Shown: positions 1 through 9,344, counted from the stretch's first letter. The stretch is 64,000 bases of DNA from an uncultured Clostridium sp. (GCA_946553025.1 CAMNRM010000002.1:89708-153707); one strand, 5' to 3'. Made by a program: numbers and translations. The notes: generated by a model not told the origin, from the letters alone.

Positions 1-1427
1 ATCTCGCCCTTGATCTGCGGTTTCACTGCTCCAAACTTCACTGAACATCGATTCTCCTTAAAATCCCCGTAAAGCTGCACCGGAACCTTTCCTTTTCCTG
101 CCCGGAAGGCTCGTTCCTCCAGTACACGCTGAAAAGCAATTCCCGCCAGAACATCCGTATTTTCTTCCTTCTCTATCTCCTTTATCTCCTCTATCCTCTT
201 TGTTTCTTCTTTCCCCTCACCAAACTTCACAAACTTTAAAAAATCCTCCGGGGTAATGGTAACAATCAAGGCGCTGTTTGCATTTTCCCCGTCCCGCGCA
301 TGGTAACTCATCCCGTTCACCGCCAGCCGCCCTTCCTCGGAAGAAGCATTGACCACAAAGCCTCCGGGACACATGCAAAACGAGTACACGCCGCGGCCGT
401 TGGCACAGGTGTGTGTAAGCTTATAGCTGGCGGCACCCAAAATTTTTGCCGCTTCCTGTCCGTACTGCGAAGCGTCAATCATCTCCTGCGGGTGCTGAAT
501 CCGAAGCCCCACGGCAAAAGCTTTCGCTTCCATGGGAATCTCCCGCGCATTCAGCATCGAGAACGTATCCCTGGCGCTGTGCCCTATCGCCAGTACCAGA
601 ACTTCTGTCGGAATCTCCTCTTTCCCGTTGACCACAACGCCGCAGATTTTCCGCCGGCATGGTTTCTGAACCTCCCCGGGCATCCCCTCTGCTTCCGCAG
701 ATAAATCCTCTGCTTCTTCAAATAAAATATCCGTTACCTGACTGTAAAACCTCACTTCCCCGCCAAGCCGGACAATCTCCTCCCGAATCCCTTTGACAAT
801 CCCCATCAGCACATCCGTCCCGATATGCGGCTTATGTACCCAGGTAATGGAGGGGTCTGCGCCAAACTCGGCAAATAAAGACAGCACCAGCCGGTTTCTT
901 CCGCTCGGGTCTTTTACCAGTGTATTTAACTTCCCGTCCGAAAAAGTTCCTGCCCCGCCTTCGCCAAACTGAACATTACAGTTTACATCCAACGTTCCGT
1001 CTTTCCAAAACGCTTCCACTTTTTCCTTGCGTTCCTGCACCGGCCCGCCCCGTTCTAAGATCAGGGGCTTATACCCATGCCTTGCCAGCATCAGCCCGCA
1101 GAACAGCCCCGCCGGCCCGCTGCCCACAATCACCGGACGATGGCTTAACCGCATACTTCCCGATGCAGGAAACCGATAAGAAGCCTCCTTACTAAAGGAA
1201 ACCTTATCGTTTTTACACCGCCGGACAATCTTTTCTTCCTGCTCAGCCTCCACATCCAGCACATAGGAAAAAGAAATCTCATCCCTTTTTCTCGCGTCAA
1301 TGGACTGGCGCACAATGACCAGCTTTTTTATCTGATTATCCGAAACCCGCAGAAGCTTCGCCGCCCGTATCCGCAAATCTTCTTCGGTGTGGGTAATGGG
1401 CATTTTCACCTGCGTAATCCGTAGCAT
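1..1427 (-). CDS. FAD-dependent dehydrogenase, COG2509 type (3' end outside window)
   Basis: Reading leftward from an ATG at 1427, the frame stays open to the window edge, so the C-terminus is missing. The N-terminal 80-90 residues form a small domain (MLRITQVKMPITH...), as in the long uncharacterised FAD-dependent dehydrogenases of COG2509. A dinucleotide-binding motif follows (VIVGSGPAGLFCGLMLAR, around residues 97-114), then NVQFGEGGAGTFSDGKLNT, a hallmark of this family. The family binds FAD and probably NAD(P), but its physiological substrate is unknown. A purine-rich stretch (AGAGGGAAAG) about 10 bases before the ATG is the likely ribosome binding site. The next gene upstream is another flavoprotein on the same strand, 121 bp away, with a small repeat element in the gap. 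The family call is secure. The reaction is not known. Confidence 0.88.
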   Translation of the reverse strand, partial: MLRITQVKMPITHTEEDLRIRAAKLLRVSDNQIKKLVIVRQSIDARKRDEISFSYVLDVEAEQEEKIVRRCKNDKVSFSKEASYRFPASGSMRLSHRPVIVGSGPAGLFCGLMLARHGYKPLILERGGPVQERKEKVEAFWKDGTLDVNCNVQFGEGGAGTFSDGKLNTLVKDPSGRNRLVLSLFAEFGADPSITWVHKPHIGTDVLMGIVKGIREEIVRLGGEVRFYSQVTDILFEEAEDLSAEAEGMPGEVQKPCRRKICGVVVNGKEEIPTEVLVLAIGHSARDTFSMLNAREIPMEAKAFAVGLRIQHPQEMIDASQYGQEAAKILGAASYKLTHTCANGRGVYSFCMCPGGFVVNASSEEGRLAVNGMSYHARDGENANSALIVTITPEDFLKFVKFGEGKEETKRIEEIKEIEKEENTDVLAGIAFQRVLEERAFRAGKGKVPVQLYGDFKENRCSVKFGAVKPQIKGE

Positions 1428-1474
1428 TGTTTTTCTTTCCCTCTTTCCCTTCTTCGTTCTTTATCCGTCAGTCC

Positions 1475-1540
1475 GTTACTGTTCACACATTCACAGCAAC
1501 ATCAATCCCCGCATTTGTGCAGACCTGGGCAAACAATAAC
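1475..1540. repeat. MITE-like repeat, copy A (degraded, 66 bp)
   Basis: Starts GTTACTGTTCACACATTCAC and ends AACAATAAC, like the better-preserved copies at 25147, 42953, 47725 and 61931. It carries a GCAGACCT segment shared with their right halves. No flanking direct repeat is left. It lies between two flavoprotein genes transcribed in the same direction. Confidence 0.7.
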
Positions 1541-1547
1541 TTTACCG

Positions 1548-2786
1548 TCACCACTGCGCCGCCTGAACCCCGGCTATTTTCCCCGTGCTCCAGGCCCATT
1601 GCAGATTATAGCCCCCGCAGCGGCCGTCCACGTCAAGGATTTCCCCGGCAAAATACAGGCCGCGAACCAGCTTTGACTCCATGGTACGGGCGTCTACCTG
1701 TGCGGTATCCACCCCACCGCTGCAGACCTGCGCATTGGCAAAAGGGTTCACAGAACTGACCAGGGCCTCATATTCTTTAAGAGCATAAAACAGCATATTT
1801 CTCTGCTTTTTTGATGTTTCTCCCACCGGCTCACCCAGAGGAATTCCTGCCGTCTTCAGCAATACATGGGCCAGTTTTTTATGCACCACACCATTAAGGA
1901 AGTCTTCCCCCTTCCTCTGGCCAAAGACAGCAAACCTTTCTTTTAAAAATACCCGGCTCTCCTCCTCCCCCATAAAGGGAAGGAAATCAATAAGCACCTG
2001 TACTTTTTTCCTTTCCTCCAGCGCCCGGGCGGCAAAACGGCTGAACTGAAATACAGGAATTCCGGAAATCCCGTAATCGGTGATCTGAAGTTCCCCTTCT
2101 TCCACCCTTTCCTTCTTCCCCGCAGCCAGAAGCGTCAGCCTTGCCTCTGTCCTTATCCCTGCCATCTGTGCATAGTGCTTTCCCTGGCACCGAAGCTGAA
2201 CTAAGGCAGGCAGCGGCTTGATAACCATATGCCCCAGGCTTTCCGCCAGAGCATAACCGCTCCCATCCGATCCGGTATTGGGTGCAGCCTTGGAACCGCA
2301 GGCTAAAATCAGGGCGTCACCGGAAAAATTTCCCTGACTGCTCTGAACAAAAAACCTGGTTTTCCCTTTCTTTTTCTCCCAGGAAAGCTTCTGGGGAACA
2401 CAGCCCGTTACCACCCTTACCCCAAGCCTTTCGATTTCCAGACGCAGGGCATCCAGCACCGACGAAGCCTGATCCGATACCGGATAGTAATAGGTTTCCA
2501 TCCGGCTCTTGCACAAAACCCCCATCGAAGAAAACCAGCGCAGGGTTTCCTTCCACCCAAACTGGCGGATTGCTTCCATGGGAAAGTCCGGCTCTGTACA
2601 GTAATAACAGCTTTTATCCATTTTTGCATTGGTTAAGTTGCATCTTCCGTTTCCTGTAGAGAGAATCTTTTTTCCCACCCGATCCATGTGCTCCAGTACG
2701 GTCACTGCCGCCCCCGACCGTGCGGCCCAGATCGCTGCCGTAAGCCCTGACGCCCCTCCGCCGATAATTAACACCTGCTTCTTCAT
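1548..2786 (-). CDS. NAD(P)/FAD-dependent oxidoreductase, HI0933/YhiN (BaiN-like) family
   Basis: A 412-residue flavoprotein, full length for the HI0933/YhiN family. The N-terminus KKQVLIIGGGASGLTAA is the FAD-binding Rossmann motif (GGGASG at 9-14). The sequence STGNGRCNLTN near residue 43 and the C-terminal FAGEILDVDGRCGGYNLQWAW are family signatures. Members include BaiN, which acts in bile-acid 7-dehydroxylation, but most have no assigned substrate. The gene stands alone here with no bai neighbours, so a bile-acid role should not be assumed. Start chosen at ATG 2786, with AGAGGA eight bases upstream. Cytoplasmic, with no signal peptide or membrane segment. Confidence 0.9.
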   Translation of the reverse strand: MKKQVLIIGGGASGLTAAIWAARSGAAVTVLEHMDRVGKKILSTGNGRCNLTNAKMDKSCYYCTEPDFPMEAIRQFGWKETLRWFSSMGVLCKSRMETYYYPVSDQASSVLDALRLEIERLGVRVVTGCVPQKLSWEKKKGKTRFFVQSSQGNFSGDALILACGSKAAPNTGSDGSGYALAESLGHMVIKPLPALVQLRCQGKHYAQMAGIRTEARLTLLAAGKKERVEEGELQITDYGISGIPVFQFSRFAARALEERKKVQVLIDFLPFMGEEESRVFLKERFAVFGQRKGEDFLNGVVHKKLAHVLLKTAGIPLGEPVGETSKKQRNMLFYALKEYEALVSSVNPFANAQVCSGGVDTAQVDARTMESKLVRGLYFAGEILDVDGRCGGYNLQWAWSTGKIAGVQAAQW

Positions 2787-2938
2787 CCTTTTGTTCCTCT
2801 TTGCTTATCACTGTAACTTCATTTCTCAGCACTTTAGCCCCCATTATACACGAATTCATCCAAAATGACCAGTAAATTATGCAATATCGCTTTCTAATCT
2901 TCCCGCACAGCCCCGTGAACCGTAAATCATCATCCCTT

Positions 2939-3376
2939 TTAACTGGTATAAGATTCTAAATAATTGTAAATTTCTTCCATCTGTGAAAACCAGATTCCCT
3001 GCCGCAGTTTTTCCTGTTCTTCTTCCGGGAAATCGCTGATTGGGATGTGCGTATAAAGGCAGATTTCTCTTGCATTATTGCCAAACACCAGCAAAAACCC
3101 GTCCTCGGAAACCAGAAGATATTCCTTCTTTTCTTCTTTTTGTTCTTCCTCTGCCGATGATACAGGCTGTGTTTTCGCCGGTAATGGACGAACCTTTTCC
3201 TGATTCATCACAATCCGATCCTCGGCGACGGTTTCACTCTCCGTCATCCAGGTTTCCGTTTCTCCGTTATCGGGTACGGCTTTATCTTTCCCGGCTGAAA
3301 ACCACCAGACAGCCGTTCCCAGGGCGATAACCCCCAAAACCAAACATAAAAAAAAGCAGTAACGATACTTTTTCAT
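2939..3376 (-). CDS. BofC C-terminal-domain-like membrane-anchored protein
   Basis: 145 residues from ATG 3376, which has an excellent AAGGAGGAATT site. An in-frame start further upstream (3478) lacks one. Residues 5-27 form a single membrane anchor. A polar, acidic linker runs to about residue 85. The last 60 residues (EYLLVSEDGFLLVFGN ... GIWFSQMEEIYNYLESYTS) resemble the C-terminal domain of BofC, the forespore protein that restrains sigma-K processing in Bacillus. The match is from memory of the family pattern and no alignment was made. It lies just downstream of a SpoVB/MurJ-type flippase on the same strand, in a region rich in sporulation genes. An intermembrane-space role during sporulation is inference. 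Confidence 0.6.
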   Translation of the reverse strand: MKKYRYCFFLCLVLGVIALGTAVWWFSAGKDKAVPDNGETETWMTESETVAEDRIVMNQEKVRPLPAKTQPVSSAEEEQKEEKKEYLLVSEDGFLLVFGNNAREICLYTHIPISDFPEEEQEKLRQGIWFSQMEEIYNYLESYTS

Positions 3377-3482
3377 GGATAATTCCTCCTTATAAAGTAC
3401 AGTATCTGCTTTTTCTTTCCATCTTAAACATAAATATGAAACAGATTGCTCCGACCTGCGTAAACGAACGGCAAGCATCCAT

Positions 3483-5213
3483 TTACAATAAACGCAGCCT
3501 CTTCGCTATCCTCGTCAGCTTTCTTCCCTTGGGCATGGCATAGAGTTCATCTTCATCCACAGCCCCGAATTTTAACAGGCACACGCCGTAAACCGCCACC
3601 GCAGCGCCTACCGCGCAAATCACCTGCACGGCCAGCCACAGCCGTCCCCCGGGAAGGACGGACTTCAGACCCTTGGATACACCTGCGGCTGCTATGCCCA
3701 TAAGCAGGGAGGAAAGACCGGGCAGGAGAAAGGTTTTTCTGTATTCCTGGCGGTAATTTAAGTACCGGCGGATTGCGCGGGCATTCAGCACGCAGACCAC
3801 AACGGCAAAGAAAATATTGGACAGCACCACGGCATAGATCCCCGATTTCAGCCCGTACATCATCGCCAGCAGCAGCACAATATGAAGCCCCAGGGCAATG
3901 GCAGAGTTTTTCAGCGGGGTTTTCATATGGTTGATTCCCTGCAGGATGGCATTCGTCACCGTGGATAAGGAGTAAAAGGCGACGGCGGATGCCCCGCAGA
4001 CCGTTATCTGAATTAAAAGTTCTGCATTTGCACTGTGAAAGAGCAGGTTATTGATAGGTGCGGAAAGCACCATCAGCCCCACCGTGGAGGGGATGGCAAT
4101 CAGCATGGAAAACCGGATGGCTGTGCTCACCTTATTTAAGACCTGGCCTTTGTCCCTGGAGGCCACGGCCCGGGACAGGGAGGGAATCAATGAGGACGAC
4201 AAAGCATTGGCAATGGCTACGGGAATCATAAACAACGTGTGGTATTTACCGAAAATTCCCCACTGGGCAGCAATCAGGCTTCCCTGGCCCAGCTTGTCCA
4301 TTCCCTGTCCAAAAAAAAAGTTATCCAGCACGGAACTGATGTTATAGACCGTGCTGCTTAATACAATGGGAAAAATCGTTACGGTTAAAAGCCCGCCGAT
4401 CTGCGCGTAGCTCTCCGTCGGTCCCGTCTTATCCCGCCGGCACTGCCTGCGCAGGATTTTCCGGAAAGACATCATTAACATACCGCAGAAAACCAGGGCA
4501 ACCAGGGCCCCGGCCCCAGTTCCTATCGTTCCCCCTCCGGCACCGTAAGAATAGGCCAGGGAATCATTTCCAAAAACCAAATCCGCCTTATGCCCCTCCC
4601 GGAAAAGAATCCATGCCGCGCCGATACTGACTGCCGCATTGACAATCTGTTCTAATATCTGGGATATCGCCGTGGGAACCATCGTCCCGGTTCCCTGAAA
4701 ATACCCGCGCAGCACGCCTAAAAACGCCATCACCCAGACGGTGGGCGCTAACGTGCGCAGGGCAAAGCTTGAATAGGGCATCTTCATGGCTCCGGCAAAG
4801 AAGTCTGCCCCCATCCACAAAGCCCCGGCGGCAATCCCTCCTACCCCGGCGGCATAGATCATCGATGCCTTTAAAATCCTCCGGGAATTGCAGTACTGCC
4901 CCCGGGCAATCCGTGCAGAAACCAGCTTGGAAACCGCCGTGGGAAGGCTGTAGGAGGATACAATCAACAGAATCGAATAAATGCTGAACGCCGAAGTATA
5001 ATAGCCGTTTCCCTCATCACCGATAATGGCAATCAGGGGTATCCGGTAAATCAGGCCAATCAGGCGGACGACAATCCCCGCCGCCGCTAAGATACTTCCC
5101 TGAATCACAAAGTTTCCGCCGCTCTTTTTGGGCCGCGCCGGTGCTGCGCCAGGCCGGGCAGGGGTTTTTGCCCTTTCCCGGCTCTTGTTTTGGGAATATT
5201 TTTTATTCTCCAT
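3483..5213 (-). CDS. Polysaccharide/lipid II flippase, SpoVB/MurJ (MOP) superfamily
   Basis: A 576-residue integral membrane protein with about 14 predicted hydrophobic segments, the usual count for the MOP superfamily (SpoVB, MurJ, Wzx). The first 30 residues are basic and low-complexity (KSRERAKTPARPGAAPARPKKS), then FVIQGSILAAAGIVVRLIGL starts the first helix. Family members flip undecaprenyl-linked cell-wall or exopolysaccharide precursors. SpoVB is needed for spore cortex synthesis and MurJ for vegetative lipid II export. Which applies here cannot be decided from sequence alone. The start overlaps the 3' end of the DUF3048 lipoprotein gene by 11 bases, indicating translational coupling within the yqfC-yqfD-phoH-ybeY operon. 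Confidence 0.85.
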   Translation of the reverse strand: MENKKYSQNKSRERAKTPARPGAAPARPKKSGGNFVIQGSILAAAGIVVRLIGLIYRIPLIAIIGDEGNGYYTSAFSIYSILLIVSSYSLPTAVSKLVSARIARGQYCNSRRILKASMIYAAGVGGIAAGALWMGADFFAGAMKMPYSSFALRTLAPTVWVMAFLGVLRGYFQGTGTMVPTAISQILEQIVNAAVSIGAAWILFREGHKADLVFGNDSLAYSYGAGGGTIGTGAGALVALVFCGMLMMSFRKILRRQCRRDKTGPTESYAQIGGLLTVTIFPIVLSSTVYNISSVLDNFFFGQGMDKLGQGSLIAAQWGIFGKYHTLFMIPVAIANALSSSLIPSLSRAVASRDKGQVLNKVSTAIRFSMLIAIPSTVGLMVLSAPINNLLFHSANAELLIQITVCGASAVAFYSLSTVTNAILQGINHMKTPLKNSAIALGLHIVLLLAMMYGLKSGIYAVVLSNIFFAVVVCVLNARAIRRYLNYRQEYRKTFLLPGLSSLLMGIAAAGVSKGLKSVLPGGRLWLAVQVICAVGAAVAVYGVCLLKFGAVDEDELYAMPKGRKLTRIAKRLRLL

Positions 5214-6366
5214 AAATTCCTATTTCATCCTTATCATCGGCATTGACTATGCAAACCCAGGTTTTTCCCTGGTTTAAAATAATTTCTTTTCCGTCCATCC
5301 CATAGTAATGGGTAACGCCGAATTCTCCGTCCTTTTCCCAGCTAATCGGAATCCCTTTTCCGCCGGTAAAGAAATAGCCGTTCTGGTGAGAGCTTTTGAC
5401 ATAGATATCCAGGTACTGGGTCGTCGCATAGTGACCGGTCTGGCAGTACTGGATAATCAGGTTCTTGACCACAATCGGCCCTTCATTGCCCATGTGGACG
5501 TCGCCGTACTGCATACGGTGATAGAATCCGTCTTCCTTATTGTATACAAAATACGGTTTATTATACGGATAACCCGGCTCTACACGGACAGCTTCAAAGG
5601 GATGGACTTCCTCGCCCAGATCTTCTAAGGAGTATTCTTCCTCGGCAAAGCGGTAGTGGCCGTGGTAATCCTCATTGTATTCCGTTGAATAGCCCAGTTT
5701 TTCAATGGCTTTTTTCAGCCGTTCTCCGCTGGTGTAGGCATTATGCGGTGCCTTTTTATCGCTGGAGCGGTAGAAGGCCACGGAGCCGATGCCTTCAATT
5801 CCGTTGATATTGTCCACGTTCTTTAAAAACGGGACGGCAAAGGTGCTCTGCCCAAAGTGGGAATAGATGGCGTCAAATTCACGGGCAAAATAGGTATAAT
5901 ACGTCCGGCAGCTTCGCGTGGAGCCTATGCGCTCCAAATCGTCATAATCCTCGATAATGGACATGTAGCGGTTCATTACCCCTTCTACGCTTGCCTCATA
6001 CACCACGCCTGCCCGGTTAATGCCGTACTGGGGCAAGGATTCCTTGTCGTTGCTCATCATGGTTGCCACGGGCCTGCGGTTTCCTATCGCAGCATCCACC
6101 CACTCTCCGGTCAGGTAACTGCGCACCTTCCCGTCCACGGGTGTCCGATCCGATAAGTCAAGAATTCCTTCATTCTCATGAACCTCGGCTTCGGTTTCTG
6201 TTTCCGTTTCGGTTTCCGTTTCCCGCTGAACAATGGCGATTTCTGAGCTTTCCTGTGTCATCTCTGTTGTCTGGACAACTGCTGCCTCTTTATAGCGCCC
6301 CGTACAGCCCCACAAACCGGCAGCAGCCAGCAGGATGCAAAGCATTGCCACGGATTTCTTTCTCAT
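5203..6366 (-). CDS. DUF3048 (YerB-like) lipoprotein
   Basis: 387 residues with a type II signal peptide (lipidated Cys at 21 in LWGCTG). A Thr-Glu repeat run at about 48-60 (ETETETETETEAE) probably acts as a flexible surface linker. Two DUF3048 domains follow, including RPVATMMSNDKESLPQYGINRAG and VYEASVEGVMNRYMSIIEDYD. Members such as YerB are extracytoplasmic and mostly uncharacterised. The ATG overlaps the ybeY stop codon (ATGA), so this gene is translationally coupled to ybeY. The 3' end overlaps the flippase start. Its place between RNA-processing and envelope genes says little about function. Confidence 0.85.
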   Translation of the reverse strand: MRKKSVAMLCILLAAAGLWGCTGRYKEAAVVQTTEMTQESSEIAIVQRETETETETETEAEVHENEGILDLSDRTPVDGKVRSYLTGEWVDAAIGNRRPVATMMSNDKESLPQYGINRAGVVYEASVEGVMNRYMSIIEDYDDLERIGSTRSCRTYYTYFAREFDAIYSHFGQSTFAVPFLKNVDNINGIEGIGSVAFYRSSDKKAPHNAYTSGERLKKAIEKLGYSTEYNEDYHGHYRFAEEEYSLEDLGEEVHPFEAVRVEPGYPYNKPYFVYNKEDGFYHRMQYGDVHMGNEGPIVVKNLIIQYCQTGHYATTQYLDIYVKSSHQNGYFFTGGKGIPISWEKDGEFGVTHYYGMDGKEIILNQGKTWVCIVNADDKDEIGIYGE

Positions 6367-6860
6367 CGCTTGTACCCCCTTAATTCCAGAATTTCTCTCT
6401 GTTTTCTTTCCATTTCTTCCCGTTCGCTTTCTTCTTCATGGTCGTAGCCGCACAGATGGAGCATACTGTGAGCGACTAAAAAGGCAAGTTCCCTGGTCTG
6501 GGAATGCCCGTAGCTTTCGGCCTGTTCGCGGATCTTATCCACGGAAAGGATGATATCCCCTAACATCAGTTCCCCGCTCTCCGGGTTAAAGCAGTCCTCA
6601 AAAGCTTCTTCCACATGGGAAAAATCAGAAGGCGCGGTAAACTCCAGCATGGGAAAGGATAAAACGTCGGTTGGAGCGTCGATTCCCCGGTACTCCCGGT
6701 TCATCTTCTGGATTTCCCGGTTATCCGTCACCACGACATTGACCTCCGCCTCATAAGGGCAGCCTTCGTAATCCAAAACGGCCAGAACCACGTCCCGGAT
6801 AATCTCCTCCTCGGAGAGCATCAGTTTTTCTTCTGCTTCGTGATCAATTGCTATGGTCAT
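6363..6860 (-). CDS. ybeY: Endoribonuclease YbeY (rRNA maturation factor)
   Basis: 165 residues, normal length. The zinc-binding signature HSMLHLCGYDH places ligands at His131, His135 and His141. The motif YRGIDAPTDVLSFP at about 57-70 is also diagnostic. YbeY is a single-strand-specific metallo-endoribonuclease needed for 16S rRNA 3'-end maturation and ribosome quality control. Its start overlaps the phoH stop by four bases (ATGA) and its stop overlaps the next start in the same way. The phoH-ybeY pairing is conserved across bacteria, which reinforces both calls. Confidence 0.95.
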   Translation of the reverse strand: MTIAIDHEAEEKLMLSEEEIIRDVVLAVLDYEGCPYEAEVNVVVTDNREIQKMNREYRGIDAPTDVLSFPMLEFTAPSDFSHVEEAFEDCFNPESGELMLGDIILSVDKIREQAESYGHSQTRELAFLVAHSMLHLCGYDHEEESEREEMERKQREILELRGYKR

Positions 6861-7834
6861 CTTCTGCGCCGTTCCTTTCCTTTTGTTTCATAGTCCTCAT
6901 AAGCCTGTACGATTTTCTGCACCAGAGGATGGCGAACCACGTCGCTGCTGCTTAAATGGCAGAAGCCGATATCATCAATCCTCTTTAAAACCTTAAGCGC
7001 CGTATCCAGACCGCTGACGGCACCGGAGGGAAGGTCTTTCTGGGTCTGGTCACCGGTAATAATCACCTTTGACCCAAAGCCAATCCTCGTCAAAAACATC
7101 TTCATCTGCGCCGGCGTGGTGTTCTGTGCCTCGTCTAAGATAATATAGGCGTTATCTAAGGTTCTTCCGCGCATATAGGCCAGAGGCGCAACCTCAATCA
7201 GCCCTTTTTCCGCATTGTGCAGATAACTCTCCGCGCCCATAATCTGGTACAGGGCGTCGTAGAGCGGGCGAAGATAGGGGTCTATCTTACTCTGCAGATC
7301 TCCCGGCAGAAAGCCCAGTTTCTCTCCCGCCTCAATCGCCGGACGGGTAAGGATGATCCGCCCCACTTCACCGCTTTTAAATGCCTGAATCGCCATAGCC
7401 ATGGCAAGGTAGGTCTTTCCCGTTCCCGCGGGGCCGATGCCAAAAACAATCATCTTCTTTCGTATAGCGTCCACATACTGCTTCTGCCCCATGGTTTTTG
7501 GCTTTACCGGCTTTCCGGAAACGGTTCGGCAGATAATATCCTTATCGATTTCCAGAATCTGATGATCGTTTTCGGTAAAGGCTAAAGAGAGGGCGTAATC
7601 CACATTTTGCTCGGTAATCTCATTGCCCCTGCGGGAAAGCTCAATCAGGTTTCCAAACACGCTCCTTGCCCGCACAACCATCGGCTCCGGCCCGATAATC
7701 TTTAAGGCCCCGTCCCGGTTCACCATCGTCACCTGAAGGGTTCGTTCAATCTTCTTCAGATAGGCGTCGAACTGTCCGAACACATTCTTTTCATGTTCCA
7801 TGGGAATATCAATTATGTTTTCCACGATGCTCAT
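6857..7834 (-). CDS. phoH: PhoH-family ATPase
   Basis: 325 residues. The Walker A motif is GPAGTGKT at 134-141. A Walker B-type IILDEAQN and an RNA-helicase-like TRIGFGSKVIITGDQTQ stretch follow, with a KH-like N-terminal segment around 30-80. PhoH proteins bind ATP and are linked to RNA metabolism and phosphate stress, though their direct activity is still unclear. The gene sits between yqfD and ybeY with four-base overlaps on both sides. In Bacillus an HD-domain phosphodiesterase gene (pgpH/yqfF) lies between phoH and ybeY. It is absent here. Confidence 0.94.
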   Translation of the reverse strand: MSIVENIIDIPMEHEKNVFGQFDAYLKKIERTLQVTMVNRDGALKIIGPEPMVVRARSVFGNLIELSRRGNEITEQNVDYALSLAFTENDHQILEIDKDIICRTVSGKPVKPKTMGQKQYVDAIRKKMIVFGIGPAGTGKTYLAMAMAIQAFKSGEVGRIILTRPAIEAGEKLGFLPGDLQSKIDPYLRPLYDALYQIMGAESYLHNAEKGLIEVAPLAYMRGRTLDNAYIILDEAQNTTPAQMKMFLTRIGFGSKVIITGDQTQKDLPSGAVSGLDTALKVLKRIDDIGFCHLSSSDVVRHPLVQKIVQAYEDYETKGKERRRR

Positions 7835-9072
7835 TCTTTCTCTTTATTCTCCTCCAGATCGGTAATCTGCTGAACCTGCCCGATGGACTCCTTTGCCGAA
7901 ATCGTACCCTCCATTTTGCAGACAGATTCACCTTCTAGTATTTTAACATCATTTTGAATTATTTGTACCCCTTTTTCACTTAAATTTTTTACAAAATTCT
8001 GATAAATCCCTTCGGCAACACATTCCAGTTCTTTTTTGCTGTAAAATGCGTCATAATACTCTACCTCCCTGCCCTGGATCTTTCCCCAGTACAGCGGAAG
8101 GTAAAAACTGGAAAACAGCTTTATCTGGTTTCTCTCGGTCATATAGACCCAGTGTTCATCCTCCTTGGCCGGAAAAAGAAAGGCACCCGACCATCGCCCG
8201 ACCTGCCAAAAAAGCCCCGGCTTTTTCCTTCCGGTTTCTGCCTGCGCCCTGTACATCCGGGAAAAACTCTCCGAAAATGGGTACTGGGTAAAGGCGGTAA
8301 TATCGGCGTCGGCATGGACGTAGCGGATATTTTTCACGGTTTCGCTGTCGTCAGTGATGGGGATTACCCCGCTGACCAGCACCTGCCCCTCTTCCACCGG
8401 ATCGCCCGCCTTTACCTGGGCCTTGCCCTGGCGCACGGTAATTTCGGCAATCACTCCCGGGCGGGAAGCGACAAGGTTGCAGGGTGTTTCATCCTTTTCT
8501 GGAATGGAGGAAAGGACTTCATTTTCCTTAACGGCGATAAACAGCCGGGTTCCGGAAACCCTGGCCGCAGCCCAGGTAACTTCCGGGAAATCATCCCGAA
8601 GCGCCATCTCAAGCTTTTCACAGTCCACCTGCGACTTTCGCATCCCCCAGGTAATCTGCGAGGACTGAAGGTAGTTCACAATCATCTCGTCGGTATATCT
8701 GCGGTTTCCTTCGATTTGGATATCCCAGATAAACAGGGAAAGCATGTAGAGGGAAACGCCGCACACACAGGCTCCGGCCGCAAATCCAACCCGCTTTTTG
8801 TTCCTCCTTAAAAAAAAAGGAAGACCCACACGCTCAACCACCCGCAGGCGAACCTGTGATTTTTTCACCAGGGGCCTCACCCGCAGAAAACCGCCAAGTG
8901 TCATCCAGAACATATAGCCGTCGTCTTTATAAACCAAATCCCACAGACAAATCCCCTTTGTATTGCAGAGATTTAAAAAGCGTTCCGGCGAATATCCGGT
9001 AAGCTTAATCCGCAAAATCCCCTTTACCCGGCGCGAAACCCATTCCGGCAATCCTGATCCCATCCATTTCAC
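7831..9072 (-). CDS. yqfD: Sporulation protein YqfD
   Basis: 413 residues. The N-terminal region of about 90 residues (ERFLNLCNTKGICLWDL) precedes one membrane segment at about 95-115. An extracytoplasmic region follows with IEGNRRYTDEMIVNYLQ (POTRA/FtsQ-like). YqfD is a mother-cell sporulation protein made under sigma-E and needed for efficient sporulation, with unknown biochemistry. The start is a GTG at 9072 that overlaps the yqfC stop (GTGA), so its translation is probably coupled to yqfC. The yqfC-yqfD-phoH order matches Bacillus. Confidence 0.92.
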   Translation of the reverse strand: MKWMGSGLPEWVSRRVKGILRIKLTGYSPERFLNLCNTKGICLWDLVYKDDGYMFWMTLGGFLRVRPLVKKSQVRLRVVERVGLPFFLRRNKKRVGFAAGACVCGVSLYMLSLFIWDIQIEGNRRYTDEMIVNYLQSSQITWGMRKSQVDCEKLEMALRDDFPEVTWAAARVSGTRLFIAVKENEVLSSIPEKDETPCNLVASRPGVIAEITVRQGKAQVKAGDPVEEGQVLVSGVIPITDDSETVKNIRYVHADADITAFTQYPFSESFSRMYRAQAETGRKKPGLFWQVGRWSGAFLFPAKEDEHWVYMTERNQIKLFSSFYLPLYWGKIQGREVEYYDAFYSKKELECVAEGIYQNFVKNLSEKGVQIIQNDVKILEGESVCKMEGTISAKESIGQVQQITDLEENKEKE

Positions 9073-9344
9073 CCTTCCAGAAGCAGTTCTTCAATCTTCC
9101 CCGTCACCTTCATCTCATCGCCCGTATAATACTCAATCATCAGATTCTTCCCGCAGATTTTCAGCTTGCAGTTCTTCCCCTGAAGCTTTAACTGGGTATC
9201 CGTGTACAGAAGGATGGAACGGTAATTCTCCACATACACGGCCCTTCTTCCCACCAGAGAAACCAGAAGTTCCCCCAGATAAACGTCCTTGGGCAGATTC
9301 ATCGCGGCAATCACCCGCTCCTTGGCTTCCCCTGCTTTTCTCAT
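9069..9344 (-). CDS. yqfC: Sporulation protein YqfC
   Basis: 91 residues, the normal size for YqfC. The pattern LPKDVYLGELLVSLVGRRAVYVENYRSI, followed by ILLYTDTQLKLQGKNCKLKI, is typical of the family. YqfC is a small sporulation protein whose gene always accompanies yqfD. Its function is not established. It is the first gene of the overlapping operon that runs down to the flippase. Start ATG 9344 has a GGGAG site. About 155 bp separate it from the rpsU terminator, so the operon promoter should be in 9345-9500. I did not find a convincing sigma-E promoter there. Confidence 0.88.
   Translation of the reverse strand: MRKAGEAKERVIAAMNLPKDVYLGELLVSLVGRRAVYVENYRSILLYTDTQLKLQGKNCKLKICGKNLMIEYYTGDEMKVTGKIEELLLEG

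Noticed and set aside
1548..2786. BaiN (bile-acid 7-dehydroxylation) as a specific function
   Set aside because: The fold family matches, but there are no bai neighbours and the family is broad, so only the family name is given.
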